In this document: in pieces, positions 18,625-27,248 of the stretch
Position numbering within the stretch: position 1 is the stretch's first letter
Layout: every line of letters starts with the position of its first letter
Source: Marivita sp. S6314
GTDB lineage: Bacteria; Pseudomonadota; Alphaproteobacteria; Rhodobacterales; Rhodobacteraceae
NCBI RefSeq assembly: GCF_023015985.1
Contig: NZ_JALKAO010000002.1
Span: 186,001-250,000, forward strand
Length of the DNA: 64,000 nt
Reading direction: 5' to 3'
The notes under the pieces: generated by a model
Told to the model about the DNA's origin: nothing
What the model saw: the letters and a program-made list of their open reading frames with translations, nothing else
Database searches by the model: none
Translations under genes and position numbers: made by a program

Positions 18625-19485
18625 ATGCGCCATCCCTTTATCGTGACCCTGTGTGTGACAGGGGCGTTTGTCCTTGCCGGATGTGAGCAAGGCATTGATA
18701 GCGAAGCGGTCGATCGCGAATTTCAGGGCGTCAACGCGATTGACGGCACAAATCTGAATGATGTGATGTTGACGGTTTCAGACCCCAACGAAGCCGTGTC
18801 TTATTTCCAACGCGCAGACAAGGTTGACCCCGATCGCATTGATCTGATGCGGGGGCTGGCGCTGTCTTTGGTGCGTGCCAAGCGCCATACCGAAGGTGTC
18901 TCGGCCTGGGCACGCGTCGTGGCACATGACGACGCGACAAACGATGACCGGGTTGAACTGGCGGATGCACTGATCCGTAACAACGAATGGGACCGCGCGG
19001 AAACCGTTTTGAACGCGATCCCGCCGACCCATGAAACCTACAAGCGCTACCGCCTTGAGGCGATGATCGCAGACAGCAACGAACAGTGGGACAAGGCCGA
19101 CAGCTTTTACGAAACCGCTGTCGGGCTGACCACGAAACCGGCTTCGGTGATGAACAACTGGGGCTTTTCGAAACTGACACGCGGCGACTCTGCCGGTGCC
19201 GAGCGCCTGTTTGCGCAAGCGATCCAGAACGATCCCACGCTATTTACCGCCAAGAACAACATGGTTCTGGCGCGCGGCGCGCAGGGCAATTACGTGCTGC
19301 CGGTCATTCCGATGTCACAGGTCGAACGGGCAGAGCTGTTGCACTCCATGGGTCTGGCCGCCGTCAAACGTGGCGATGTGATCACCGGGCAAGGCCTGAT
19401 GCGCGAAGCCATTGAAACGCATCCGCAACACTTCGAAGCCGCCGCCCGCAGTCTGAAAGCGCTTGAATCCAATGTCGTGAACTGA
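18625..19485 (+). CDS. TPR lipoprotein of the Tad locus (second copy)
   Basis: 286 residues with a lipobox (LAGC, Cys20) and TPR-like helices: YFQRADKVDPDRIDLMRGLA, NNWGFSKLTRGDSAGAERLF, and a later ARGAQGNYVLPVIPMSQ linker. It resembles TadD but is about 100 residues longer than the first copy. The GAQGNYVLP segment is shared with TadD-type proteins of other Rhodobacterales as far as I recall. It probably also acts at the outer membrane. Confidence 0.85.
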   Translation: MRHPFIVTLCVTGAFVLAGCEQGIDSEAVDREFQGVNAIDGTNLNDVMLTVSDPNEAVSYFQRADKVDPDRIDLMRGLALSLVRAKRHTEGVSAWARVVAHDDATNDDRVELADALIRNNEWDRAETVLNAIPPTHETYKRYRLEAMIADSNEQWDKADSFYETAVGLTTKPASVMNNWGFSKLTRGDSAGAERLFAQAIQNDPTLFTAKNNMVLARGAQGNYVLPVIPMSQVERAELLHSMGLAAVKRGDVITGQGLMREAIETHPQHFEAAARSLKALESNVVN

Positions 19486-19493
19486 GCGTCCTG

Positions 19494-19985
19494 ATGGATA
19501 TCTCGGCCTATTCCGCATTGCTATTCCTGCCGTTTGCGCTACCCATCTGCATCTATGTGGCCTTTTCGGACATGCGCGACATGCGCATTCCGAACCAGAT
19601 GGTGGTGTTGCTGTTCCTTGTCTTCGCGGTGGTGGGTCTCATTGCCCTGCCCCTTGATGTCTACGCGTGGCGCTATGTGCATGTGATCGTGGTGCTGGTC
19701 GCCGGGATTGCCCTGAATGCCGGGGGTGTGATGGGGGCCGGGGACGCCAAGTTTGCCGCTGCCGCAGCACCCTTTATCCAGTTGGGTGATGTGCGGTTCC
19801 TGGTGGCGCTCTTTGCCGCCAACCTGCTGGCGGCCTTTGTCACGCATCGTATCGGCAAATATACCGCCCTCAAGAACGTTGCACCGCATTGGGAAAGCTG
19901 GACAAATGCCAAGTTCCCGATGGGTCTGGCACTGGGCGGCACACTGGCGCTTTACCTGGGTCTTGGGGTCTGGTTCGGCAAGTAA
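19494..19985 (+). CDS. cpaA: Prepilin peptidase CpaA/TadV
   Basis: 163 residues, the short A24A-type prepilin peptidase lacking a methylase domain. Active aspartates are D26 or D29 (FSDMRDMRIPN) and D84 in the GAGDAK motif (81-86). About five transmembrane helices. It removes the Flp leader after the Gly. In many Tad loci this gene is next to flp; here it closes the run, eight bases after the second TPR gene. Confidence 0.93.
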   Translation: MDISAYSALLFLPFALPICIYVAFSDMRDMRIPNQMVVLLFLVFAVVGLIALPLDVYAWRYVHVIVVLVAGIALNAGGVMGAGDAKFAAAAAPFIQLGDVRFLVALFAANLLAAFVTHRIGKYTALKNVAPHWESWTNAKFPMGLALGGTLALYLGLGVWFGK

Positions 19986-20082
19986 TCCGCCAACAACCGG
20001 TCCCGCCCTAGCCCTTCTGTTGCCACATTGACCTGACACAGTTCCGGCAACTGTATCTGGCAATTCAGAACCGGGGCACACG

Positions 20083-21387
20083 ATGAACATGCAGACCAAC
20101 GCCGTGATGGCGCCTTCTCCACCGAAGCGCATGGAAGACATGCATCTTCAACCGGTGATGATGCGTGACATCATGCTCAAGACGATCTTTCGCAAGAACG
20201 TCTCAACCGCATCCGATGTCGCGCGGTCCGTGTGCCTTCCCGTGCCGATCACACAAGAACTGATCGACTATGCCCGTGGTCAGCTTTTGCTGGAAGCAAC
20301 CGGTACTCTGAACGCCAATAACGGGTCAGAGATGGGCTATCAGCTGACCGATGCGGGCAAGGCACGCGCGCTCGATGCGCTGGCACAGTCGGAGTATTAC
20401 GGCGCGATGCCGGTTCCGCTGGCGGTTTATGCCGAACAGGTCAAACGCCAGTCGATCCGCAACATCCATATCACCCGTGAGCAACTGGTCGGGGCCATGG
20501 GGCATCTGGTGCTTCCCGAAGATCTTTTGGGCAATCTTGGCCCTGCCGTGGGCGCGGGACGGTCAATCCTGATGTACGGCCCCCCCGGCAACGGGAAATC
20601 GTCGATTTCCAACGGCATCCGCGACGCGATGGGCGACAAGATCTACATCCCCCACGCCATCGAATACGCGGGGCAGGTGATCACGGTCTATGACCCGATT
20701 GTCCATTCCGCCGCCGAAGGCGCATCTCAAAGCTCTGGCCTGCGGCTCACCAACCGGTTCGATACCCGCTACGTGCTGTGCGACCGCCCCACGGTGATCA
20801 CCGGCGGGGAACTGTCGCTGGATATGCTGGATCTGGTCTACAACCCGACCGCGCGGACCTATCAGGCCCCGCTACAGCTTAAATCAACCGGCGGCATCTT
20901 TATCGTGGACGACCTTGGCCGTCAGGCGGAACCGCCGCAAAAGCTGGTCAACCGCTGGATTGTTCCACTTGAAGAAGCGCGCGATATTCTCGCGCTGCAA
21001 TCGGGCGAAAAATTCGAAGTGCCGTTTGATACGCTGGTGATCTTTTCGACCAACTTCCATCCGAACGAGATTTTCGACACCGCCGCGTTGCGTCGTATCT
21101 TCTTCAAGATCAAGATCGACGGCCCGGATCAGGCCAACTTCCTCAAGATCTTCTCGATGGTGGCGAAGAAAAAGAAGATGCAGCTTTGCGAGAAGTCGCT
21201 GATTCATCTTCTGAAAGTCAAATATCCGACGATCAAAAACGTGTACGCCAACTATCAGCCGGTCTTCCTGATCGACCAGATGATCGCGGTTTGTGACTTT
21301 GAAGGCTGGCCTTACAAGATGACGCCCGAGTTGATTGATCGCGCCTGGGCAAACATGTTTGTAAAGGACGAACACATCGTCAAATAG
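20083..21387 (+). CDS. Winged-helix/AAA ATPase at the end of the Tad locus
   Basis: 434 residues. Residues about 28-100 look like a winged-helix domain (NVSTASDVARSVCLPVPITQ, then GYQLTDAGKARALDAL). An AAA+ module follows with Walker A GPPGNGKSS at 166-174, Walker B GIFIVDDLG, and a sensor-1-like FSTNFHP. There is no sigma-54 GAFTGA motif, no signal peptide and no membrane span. Relatives are found near Tad loci in Rhodobacterales and are annotated only as ATPase. Role unknown; regulation or remodelling of the pilus machine is a guess. It has its own 97-base leader. Confidence 0.75.
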   Translation: MNMQTNAVMAPSPPKRMEDMHLQPVMMRDIMLKTIFRKNVSTASDVARSVCLPVPITQELIDYARGQLLLEATGTLNANNGSEMGYQLTDAGKARALDALAQSEYYGAMPVPLAVYAEQVKRQSIRNIHITREQLVGAMGHLVLPEDLLGNLGPAVGAGRSILMYGPPGNGKSSISNGIRDAMGDKIYIPHAIEYAGQVITVYDPIVHSAAEGASQSSGLRLTNRFDTRYVLCDRPTVITGGELSLDMLDLVYNPTARTYQAPLQLKSTGGIFIVDDLGRQAEPPQKLVNRWIVPLEEARDILALQSGEKFEVPFDTLVIFSTNFHPNEIFDTAALRRIFFKIKIDGPDQANFLKIFSMVAKKKKMQLCEKSLIHLLKVKYPTIKNVYANYQPVFLIDQMIAVCDFEGWPYKMTPELIDRAWANMFVKDEHIVK

Positions 21388-21469
21388 CGGGTCCGCCTGC
21401 TGGTCTTGACCGGAAAAAAACGACCTCGAAAAATTGGGCTGTAGAGCTTTGAATTTTGGCCGATTCCAC

Positions 21470-21497
21470 TTGACGACGTAGCGCCACTGTCATAGCA
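21470..21497 (+). promoter_or_regulatory. Probable tRNA promoter
   Basis: TTGACG at 21470-21475 matches a -35 box; a weak -10-like CATAGC/ATAGCA lies at 21491-21497, 15-16 bases later and 12 bases before the tRNA. The 122-base gap after the ATPase gene holds nothing else clear. Confidence 0.45.
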
Positions 21498-21509
21498 CCC
21501 GCCCACCGT

Positions 21510-21586
<77 letters not shown>

Positions 21587-21671
21587 CTTTTTCGCCTTCG
21601 AGTTTCCACGACGACGCCGATGCACGGCCGCGGGTTCTGGCCCTCCAGACCGACGTCAACGTGCCCAGCAC

Positions 21672-21911
21672 TTACAGCTTGCTATGAGCGCCATCGCACA
21701 GCGGTGCCTTGCCGGTGTGCTTGCACCCGCAGAAGAACACACGCTTGCTGGCCTCAGCCGTGTATTTCACCGGCGCAATCCCTGTATCCTTGTGGCTTCC
21801 ATCGCAGAACGGTTGCTTGCTGCTTTGACCGCAGGCGCACCAGAAATAGGATTTGCCCTCTTCGACCTCGACGGCAAATGGCGATGGTTGTGCGATGATT
21901 GGTGTGGTCAT
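21672..21911 (-). CDS. Double CDGSH iron-sulfur protein
   Basis: 79 residues with two complete CDGSH-type motifs: C25, C27, C36, H40 (CACGQSSKQPFCDGSH) and C61, C63, C72, H76 (CGCKHTGKAPLCDGAH). Each would bind one 2Fe-2S cluster with three Cys and one His, as in mitoNEET-family proteins. Soluble, no membrane anchor. The start at 21911 is chosen because the conserved region begins there; the 30-residue in-frame extension is unlike the family. Role unknown, likely electron transfer or cluster handling. Confidence 0.9.
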   Translation of the reverse strand: MTTPIIAQPSPFAVEVEEGKSYFWCACGQSSKQPFCDGSHKDTGIAPVKYTAEASKRVFFCGCKHTGKAPLCDGAHSKL

Positions 21912-22043
21912 GTGCGTTGTCCCTGAGTTCCTTGAACAACGATCATAGCCTGAAAGCCGGGTTGGGAAAGGTGATCTTTGCCCGGCGCGTGTGATCACCA
22001 CATCAATCTATACGTCCCGGTGCGGCGCTGATAAGGTTTCGGC

Positions 22044-22511
22044 ATGACACGACATCTTGCCGAAATTAACGTCGCCCGATTGAAATATGACGCCGACGAC
22101 GCGCGCGTTGCGAAATTCATCGACAATATCGACCGGATCAATGGCATTGCGGATCGTTCGGTTGGATTTCAGTGGCGCAATGCCGAAGAAACCAAAGACC
22201 CGATCTTGGGCGACGACCGGTTGATCGCCACAGTCTCGGTCTGGGAATCGGCCCAGACGCTTGAGCGGTTTGTGTTCGACACGCTGCACCGCCAGTTCTT
22301 TCAGCAACGGCAGGATTGGTTCGACGTGATGGACAGCATGCATTTTGCCATGTGGTGGGTGACACCCGGCAGCCAGCCATCCCTTGCCGAGGCCGTGGCA
22401 CGGCTTGATCATCTGAATGCAAATGGCGACAGCGATCACGCCTTTGGCTGGCGCCATCTTCCAGACGCGACGCGCTGGCGTGAGATGCACAAGGTTCAGG
22501 CTGCCGAATAA
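22044..22511 (+). CDS. DUF3291 domain protein
   Basis: 155 residues matching the DUF3291 family by its N-terminal AEINVARLKYDADDARVAKF, GFQWRN and late MWWVTPG patterns. The fold is related to the small dimeric alpha/beta-barrel (antibiotic monooxygenase/EthD-like) proteins. No cofactor motif is visible and the biological role is unknown. It stands alone, divergent from the CDGSH gene and convergent with the dehydrogenase at 22536. Confidence 0.8.
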   Translation: MTRHLAEINVARLKYDADDARVAKFIDNIDRINGIADRSVGFQWRNAEETKDPILGDDRLIATVSVWESAQTLERFVFDTLHRQFFQQRQDWFDVMDSMHFAMWWVTPGSQPSLAEAVARLDHLNANGDSDHAFGWRHLPDATRWREMHKVQAAE

Positions 22512-22535
22512 CCCTCTAACCAGCCCCCGTCGCCG

Positions 22536-24971
22536 TCAACCGCGCACGCGGCGCATATCGGGATCGTAGAGGCCCGGATCAACGCAATGGGCGGGCACCC
22601 GCGTGCCAAGGCAGTCAATCTCAAAGCGTTGACCCGACGCGGACACATCGGCGTTAACAAACGCATATGCGATGTTCTTGCCGACGCGATGTCCCCACCC
22701 GCCGGAAGTCACGGTCCCAACAACATCCGGCCCAATCATCACGGACGCGCCGCCATGCGCCGCAGCCTCCGTGCTGTCGACGATCAGCGTCACCAGCCGT
22801 TTCGCGGGCCCGTTTGCGCGGCGCGCCATCAAGGCGTCTTTGCCGACAAATTCTGGTTTGTCCAGGCGCACGAACTGGTCCAGCCCGGTTTCATACGGAT
22901 CAAATTCGGTCAGGACGTCCGCTTTCCAATGCAGGTAGCCTTTTTCCAGCCGCATGGAGTCAATGGCCAGCGCACCGAACAGTCGCAGCCCATGGTCCGC
23001 CCCCGCCGCACGCAGCGCGACATAGGCGGCATAAAGCGATGCGTTGGGGACGTGGATTTCATAGGCCAACTCTCCGGAAAAGCTGACCGACATGACGGTC
23101 GCGGGCGCAATCCCGACGAAGCATTCGCGCACCGACAGCCAGGGAAACGCCGCTGCTGACCAATCCGCGCGACTGACCTGAGACAGAACCTGTCGCGCCT
23201 TTGGACCGGCCAGCACGAGGATTGTCTGGTCATTGGTCAGCGACCGGATCTGCACGTCTTCGTCATCCCTGACATGCTGACCAAGCCAATCCAAATCGTG
23301 CAACTCCGACGCCGCCGCAGACCCGTACCAGAGCCGTTCAGGTCCACGATCCGAGGCAGGCAGGTGTGCGATCGTCGCCTCGCTCTTCAGCATCCCGTGG
23401 TGATTGAGCAGATAGGCCAGCCCCACATTTCCCGGCGTTCGCGGCAGGCGTCCGCAGATCATGCGATCAAGAAAACTCCGGGCATCCGCCCCGGTGATCT
23501 CCAACCGGTTGAAGCCATTGACCTCGGACAAACCAACCCCGTTTTGTACCGCCGCCACCTCTTGCGCGACGACATCGAAGGTCTCATCAAACCGAAAACC
23601 ATGGGTCACGTTGAACTCAGGCGACGGCTTGAAATACTCGGCCCGCTCCCAGCCATTCACAACCGTGAACGCAGCCCCCTCGGCGGCAAGAACCGGCGTG
23701 AGTGGCGTGGTTTTTGCCATCCGACCTGCCGGGCGGTGCTCGTTCGGGAAATGAAACCGGAATTCGTTCTGGTAGTCCTCGATCGCCTTCAGCGCGGTCA
23801 GTTCGACATTGGTGTGCCCGGCAAACCTGCGCGGGTCGAGCGGCCAAGTGTCGTAACACGCCTCTCCATGCACGATCTGTTGCGCCAGCAGCCAGCCATG
23901 CCCGCCACCTTCACCAAGACCGGCGCGCAAGCCAATGATACAAAACGCATTTCGCTTGCCCGGAATCGGCCCCACCAACGGCGCGCCGTCGATGGTATAG
24001 GTGATGGGTCCGTTCACCACCGTGTGAATCCCCACTTCCATCAGCGCGGGCATCCGCGCAAACGCGCCCTCCAGAACGTCGGTGATCCGGTCAAGATCAT
24101 CCGGACAAAGCGCATTCACGAAATGCGCATCAATCCCGTCCATACCCCAGGTCTTGCAGTCCTGTTCGTAGAACCCGACCAGCAGCCCGTTCTTTTCCTG
24201 ACGGCAGTAATAATCACTGATCGGACACCGCAAGAGCGGCATCCGGTGGCCGGCCTCTTCGATGGCCGGGATTTCTTCGGTGACGAGGTATTGGTGCTCC
24301 ATCGACATGACGGGGTGATGCACCCCCATCATCGCGCCCACTTCGTTCACGCGGTAGCCGCAGGCGTTCACGACACTCTCGCAGTCAATGTCGCCGTGTT
24401 CAGTGTGCACGGTCCAACTGTGGTCCTTGTGCTGGGTCAGACCAGTCACGGCCGTGTTGCGATAGACCTCGGCCCCCGCTTTGCGGGCACGGCGCGCCAG
24501 CGCCTGACACAGTTGCGCGGGGTCAATGTCGCCGTCCTGCCCATCCCAAAGGCCACCCAGCAGGTTATCGGTCGAAATCAGCGGATGCCGCCGTGCGCAT
24601 TCCTGCGCGTCGATCACCTCGTATTCCACACCCATCCCCCGCGCCATTGACGCGAAATGGCGGTAGCCATCCATCTGGGCGTCTGTGTTGGCAAGGCGAA
24701 TGCCCCCATCGCCGTGGTGGTAATTGATCGGATAATCCGGATCGTCCGCCAATTCCCTATAGAGTTTGATGGAATGCGATTTGAGGCCCACCATCGTCTG
24801 GTTCATGCCAAAGTTGGTCACTTGCGCCGCGGAATGCCAGGTGGTGCCAGAGGTCAGTTCATCGCGTTCCACCAGAACAACATCGCTCCATCCCTCTTGG
24901 GTCAGATGATAGAGCGTTGAACATCCGGCGATCCCGCCGCCGATCACCACCACGCGCGTTTGTGACTTCAT
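22536..24971 (-). CDS. Dimethylglycine/sarcosine dehydrogenase-like FAD-GcvT enzyme
   Basis: 811 residues, the length of dimethylglycine dehydrogenases. The N-terminal half is a DAO-type FAD domain with GGGIAG at 11-16 and the TTWHSA motif whose H46 is the usual covalent flavin site. The C-terminal half (about 430-811) is a GcvT-like folate-binding domain. Such enzymes oxidatively demethylate N-methyl amino acids and pass the one-carbon unit to tetrahydrofolate; the exact substrate is not visible. GGGAGG precedes the ATG at 24971. It is divergent from an MttB-family gene. Confidence 0.88.
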   Translation of the reverse strand: MKSQTRVVVIGGGIAGCSTLYHLTQEGWSDVVLVERDELTSGTTWHSAAQVTNFGMNQTMVGLKSHSIKLYRELADDPDYPINYHHGDGGIRLANTDAQMDGYRHFASMARGMGVEYEVIDAQECARRHPLISTDNLLGGLWDGQDGDIDPAQLCQALARRARKAGAEVYRNTAVTGLTQHKDHSWTVHTEHGDIDCESVVNACGYRVNEVGAMMGVHHPVMSMEHQYLVTEEIPAIEEAGHRMPLLRCPISDYYCRQEKNGLLVGFYEQDCKTWGMDGIDAHFVNALCPDDLDRITDVLEGAFARMPALMEVGIHTVVNGPITYTIDGAPLVGPIPGKRNAFCIIGLRAGLGEGGGHGWLLAQQIVHGEACYDTWPLDPRRFAGHTNVELTALKAIEDYQNEFRFHFPNEHRPAGRMAKTTPLTPVLAAEGAAFTVVNGWERAEYFKPSPEFNVTHGFRFDETFDVVAQEVAAVQNGVGLSEVNGFNRLEITGADARSFLDRMICGRLPRTPGNVGLAYLLNHHGMLKSEATIAHLPASDRGPERLWYGSAAASELHDLDWLGQHVRDDEDVQIRSLTNDQTILVLAGPKARQVLSQVSRADWSAAAFPWLSVRECFVGIAPATVMSVSFSGELAYEIHVPNASLYAAYVALRAAGADHGLRLFGALAIDSMRLEKGYLHWKADVLTEFDPYETGLDQFVRLDKPEFVGKDALMARRANGPAKRLVTLIVDSTEAAAHGGASVMIGPDVVGTVTSGGWGHRVGKNIAYAFVNADVSASGQRFEIDCLGTRVPAHCVDPGLYDPDMRRVRG

Positions 24972-25125
24972 GCGTTGCCTCCCATTTGGCTGTACAGACT
25001 GAGGCGGAGTCTGCTGCGCATTGCAAGACCAAAGCGCGTTTCCGGATTGTCCAAGGGCAACGCTTATTTCAACGGATCGCGGATTTGCGATTGCGCGAAG
25101 CGGGCGTGCGGTGTCCTTTACGGAC
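24972..25125. promoter_or_regulatory. Divergent control region with inverted repeat
   Basis: The 154 bases between the dehydrogenase and the methyltransferase genes carry the inverted repeat CAGACT (24995-25000) / AGTCTG (25008-25013) with a seven-base spacer, a candidate operator able to govern both directions. No strong -35/-10 pair was identified. Confidence 0.45.
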
Positions 25126-26655
25126 ATGACGCACGCTTCTGCAAAACCTCGTCGCTCGGGCCGCAAGTCGCGGCTGATCCAGCGCGCGGCACCGCCCAAG
25201 GTGAACCCTGCGCCGCCAGGCCAGATTGGCGGCCAGTACCGTCCGCTGTCCGACACGGATATGGGCCAGATCTACGACGCCGCATTGCACCTTCTGGCAA
25301 ACCTGGGGATGGGCGAGGTGCCCGCGCGGCTTTGGGATGATCTGCTACAGGCGGGCGCGGTTGACCTGGGCAATGCGCGGATCGGTTTTCCGAACGCCTT
25401 GGTCGAGGATGCCATCGCACGGGCGGCAAAACGGTTTACCCTGCACGGCCGCGATCCGGATCGGTCGATCGAGGTGGGCGGCTCGCATGTGTATTTCGGG
25501 ACCGGCGGTGCGGCGGTGAACACGCTTGATCTGGACAGCGGGTTGTACCGTCCATCGACATTGCAGGACCTGCACGATTTTACCCGCTTGCAGGACACGC
25601 TTGGCAACGTGGCCTGGTTCACCCGCTGCTGCATTGCAACCGATGTGCCGGACCCGTTCGATCTTGACGTGAACACGGCGTATGCGCTGTTGAAAAACAC
25701 CACCAAACCGGTTGCCACGGCCTTTACCCTGGCCGACCATGTGGACCCGATTGTGCAGATGCTGGACATTGCCGCAGGGGGCGACGGGGCTTTTGCAAAA
25801 CGCCCTTTTCTCAAAGCGCATATCAGCCCGGTGATTTCGCCCATGCGGTTCGGCGAAGATGCGGTGGACGTGGTTTACAAATGTATCGAACACAACATCC
25901 CGATGTCCTGCATCACGGCGGCACAGGCCGGTGCAACGGCACCTGCCACGCTGGCCGGGTTTCTGGCGCAGTCATTGGCCGAAACCCTGGCGAGCCTTGT
26001 GATGGTCAACGTGATCGCCCCCGGCTTTCCGATGGTCTTTTCCAACTGGCCACTGGTGATCGATCTGCGCAGCGGCGCGTTTGCGGGCGGTGGCGGTGAA
26101 ACCACGGTGTTGAACGCGGCCTCGGCGCAGCTGTCGAACTGGCTTGGCCTGCCCTCCGGCGTGGCCTGTTCAATGACCGACGCCAAGGCGATTGACGCGC
26201 AATACGGCGTTGAGAAGGGCATGACGAGCCTTGCCGCAGCGCTTGCGGGCGGCAACCTGATCTACGAAAGCTCTGGGATGATGGCGGCTTTGCTTGGGGC
26301 CAGCTTTGAGGCGTTCATACTGGATGACGAAATGCACGCCATGACCTACCGCGCCCTGCGCGGGATCGAAGTGTCGGAAGACACGCTTGGTTTTGACGCA
26401 ATCTGCGCGGCCATCCTGGGGGACGGGCATTTTCTGGGTGCGGACCAGACCTATCAGGCGATGGAGCGGGATTATGTCTATCCCAACCTTGCGGATCGGG
26501 AACAGCCCCGGACATGGGAAGAGGCCGGGTCACAGGACGCATGGGACCGAGCAAAGGCCAAGGCGCGCAGCGTGCTTGAGGAACATCATCCGACCTACCT
26601 GAGCGCAGAACAGGACCAACGGATCCGGGACGCGTTCACGATTCTGGGTGGATGA
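25126..26655 (+). CDS. MttB-family (trimethylamine methyltransferase superfamily) protein
   Basis: 509 residues of the MttB superfamily: a basic N-terminus, then the methyltransferase barrel with IEVGGSHVYFGTGGAAVNTL, CITAAQAGATAPATLAGF and SGVACSMTDAKA. There is no in-frame amber codon, so this is a non-pyrrolysine member, a group that includes glycine-betaine and other quaternary-amine demethylases. These normally hand the methyl group to a corrinoid protein, but none is encoded nearby. The ATG at 25126 has a poor ribosome site; an in-frame GTG at 25111 is an alternative. Confidence 0.87.
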   Translation: MTHASAKPRRSGRKSRLIQRAAPPKVNPAPPGQIGGQYRPLSDTDMGQIYDAALHLLANLGMGEVPARLWDDLLQAGAVDLGNARIGFPNALVEDAIARAAKRFTLHGRDPDRSIEVGGSHVYFGTGGAAVNTLDLDSGLYRPSTLQDLHDFTRLQDTLGNVAWFTRCCIATDVPDPFDLDVNTAYALLKNTTKPVATAFTLADHVDPIVQMLDIAAGGDGAFAKRPFLKAHISPVISPMRFGEDAVDVVYKCIEHNIPMSCITAAQAGATAPATLAGFLAQSLAETLASLVMVNVIAPGFPMVFSNWPLVIDLRSGAFAGGGGETTVLNAASAQLSNWLGLPSGVACSMTDAKAIDAQYGVEKGMTSLAAALAGGNLIYESSGMMAALLGASFEAFILDDEMHAMTYRALRGIEVSEDTLGFDAICAAILGDGHFLGADQTYQAMERDYVYPNLADREQPRTWEEAGSQDAWDRAKAKARSVLEEHHPTYLSAEQDQRIRDAFTILGG

Positions 26656-26788
26656 CGCGTTTCCCAAGAAGGCCCGGACACCGCAGAACGCGGTTAGAGC
26701 CACAAAATCACCCAACCGTACAGAACCTCGCTTGCCCATGGATGCGGCGTGACACACTCTTTGCCAAACGCAACAAAAGGGACGCGCG

Positions 26789-27178
26789 ATGAGCACTTTC
26801 GATGAAGACCTCTTTCTCAAGGGCATGGAACAGCGCAAGGCGACGCTGGGCGCGGAGTATGTCGAAGGCAACCTGGCCAAGGCCGACGCATTCACCCGCC
26901 CCTTTCAAGAGGCGATGACGGCGTGGTGTTGGGGGTTTGGCTGGGGGGACGATGTTATCGACGCCAAGACACGTTCCATGATGAACCTGTCGATGATCGG
27001 CGCTTTGGGAAAGATGACCGAATGGGAATTGCACTGCCGGGGGGCCTTGCGCAACGGGGTCACCAAGGAAGAAATCCGCGCGATTATTCACGTGATCGGC
27101 ATCTATTGCGGTGTCCCGCAAGCGCTTGAGTGCTTCCGCGCCGCGCGCAAAGTGTTGGAGGAGGCAGGCGAGCTTTAG
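26789..27178 (+). CDS. Carboxymuconolactone decarboxylase (AhpD-like) family protein
   Basis: 129 residues of the CMD family (MMNLSMIGALGKMTEWELHCRGALRNG; IIHVIGIYCGVPQALE). It has Glu and His of the decarboxylase type and no CxxC thiol pair, so peroxidase activity like AhpD is unlikely. It lies 133 bases after the MttB-like gene on the same strand with its own leader. It could be a lactone decarboxylase or act in the same catabolic route; neither is proven. Confidence 0.85.
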   Translation: MSTFDEDLFLKGMEQRKATLGAEYVEGNLAKADAFTRPFQEAMTAWCWGFGWGDDVIDAKTRSMMNLSMIGALGKMTEWELHCRGALRNGVTKEEIRAIIHVIGIYCGVPQALECFRAARKVLEEAGEL

Positions 27179-27220
27179 GTCAATGGGATGACGGCGGCCT
27201 CGCCGCGCGGCGTTGTTCCC

Positions 27221-27248
27221 GACAAGCCGCCTGACTGCACGGCTTGTC
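27221..27248. terminator. Bidirectional hairpin between convergent genes
   Basis: Nine-base arms GACAAGCCG (27221-27229) and CGGCTTGTC (27240-27248) with a ten-base loop lie between the CMD gene and the end of opgG, overlapping the opgG stop codon. No T-run. A likely shared terminator. Confidence 0.5.

Noticed and set aside
21388-21420. Weak GGTC/GACC stem after the AAA ATPase gene as a terminator
   Set aside because: Only four base pairs with a two-base loop; too weak to call.
23274-24650. Plus-strand open frame of about 458 codons opposite the DMGDH-like gene
   Set aside because: No domain, no ribosome site, and fully covered by a 811-residue gene with clear motifs.
25126-26655. Possible pyrrolysine codon in the MttB-like gene
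   Set aside because: The frame runs through without an internal amber codon, so this is a non-pyrrolysine family member.
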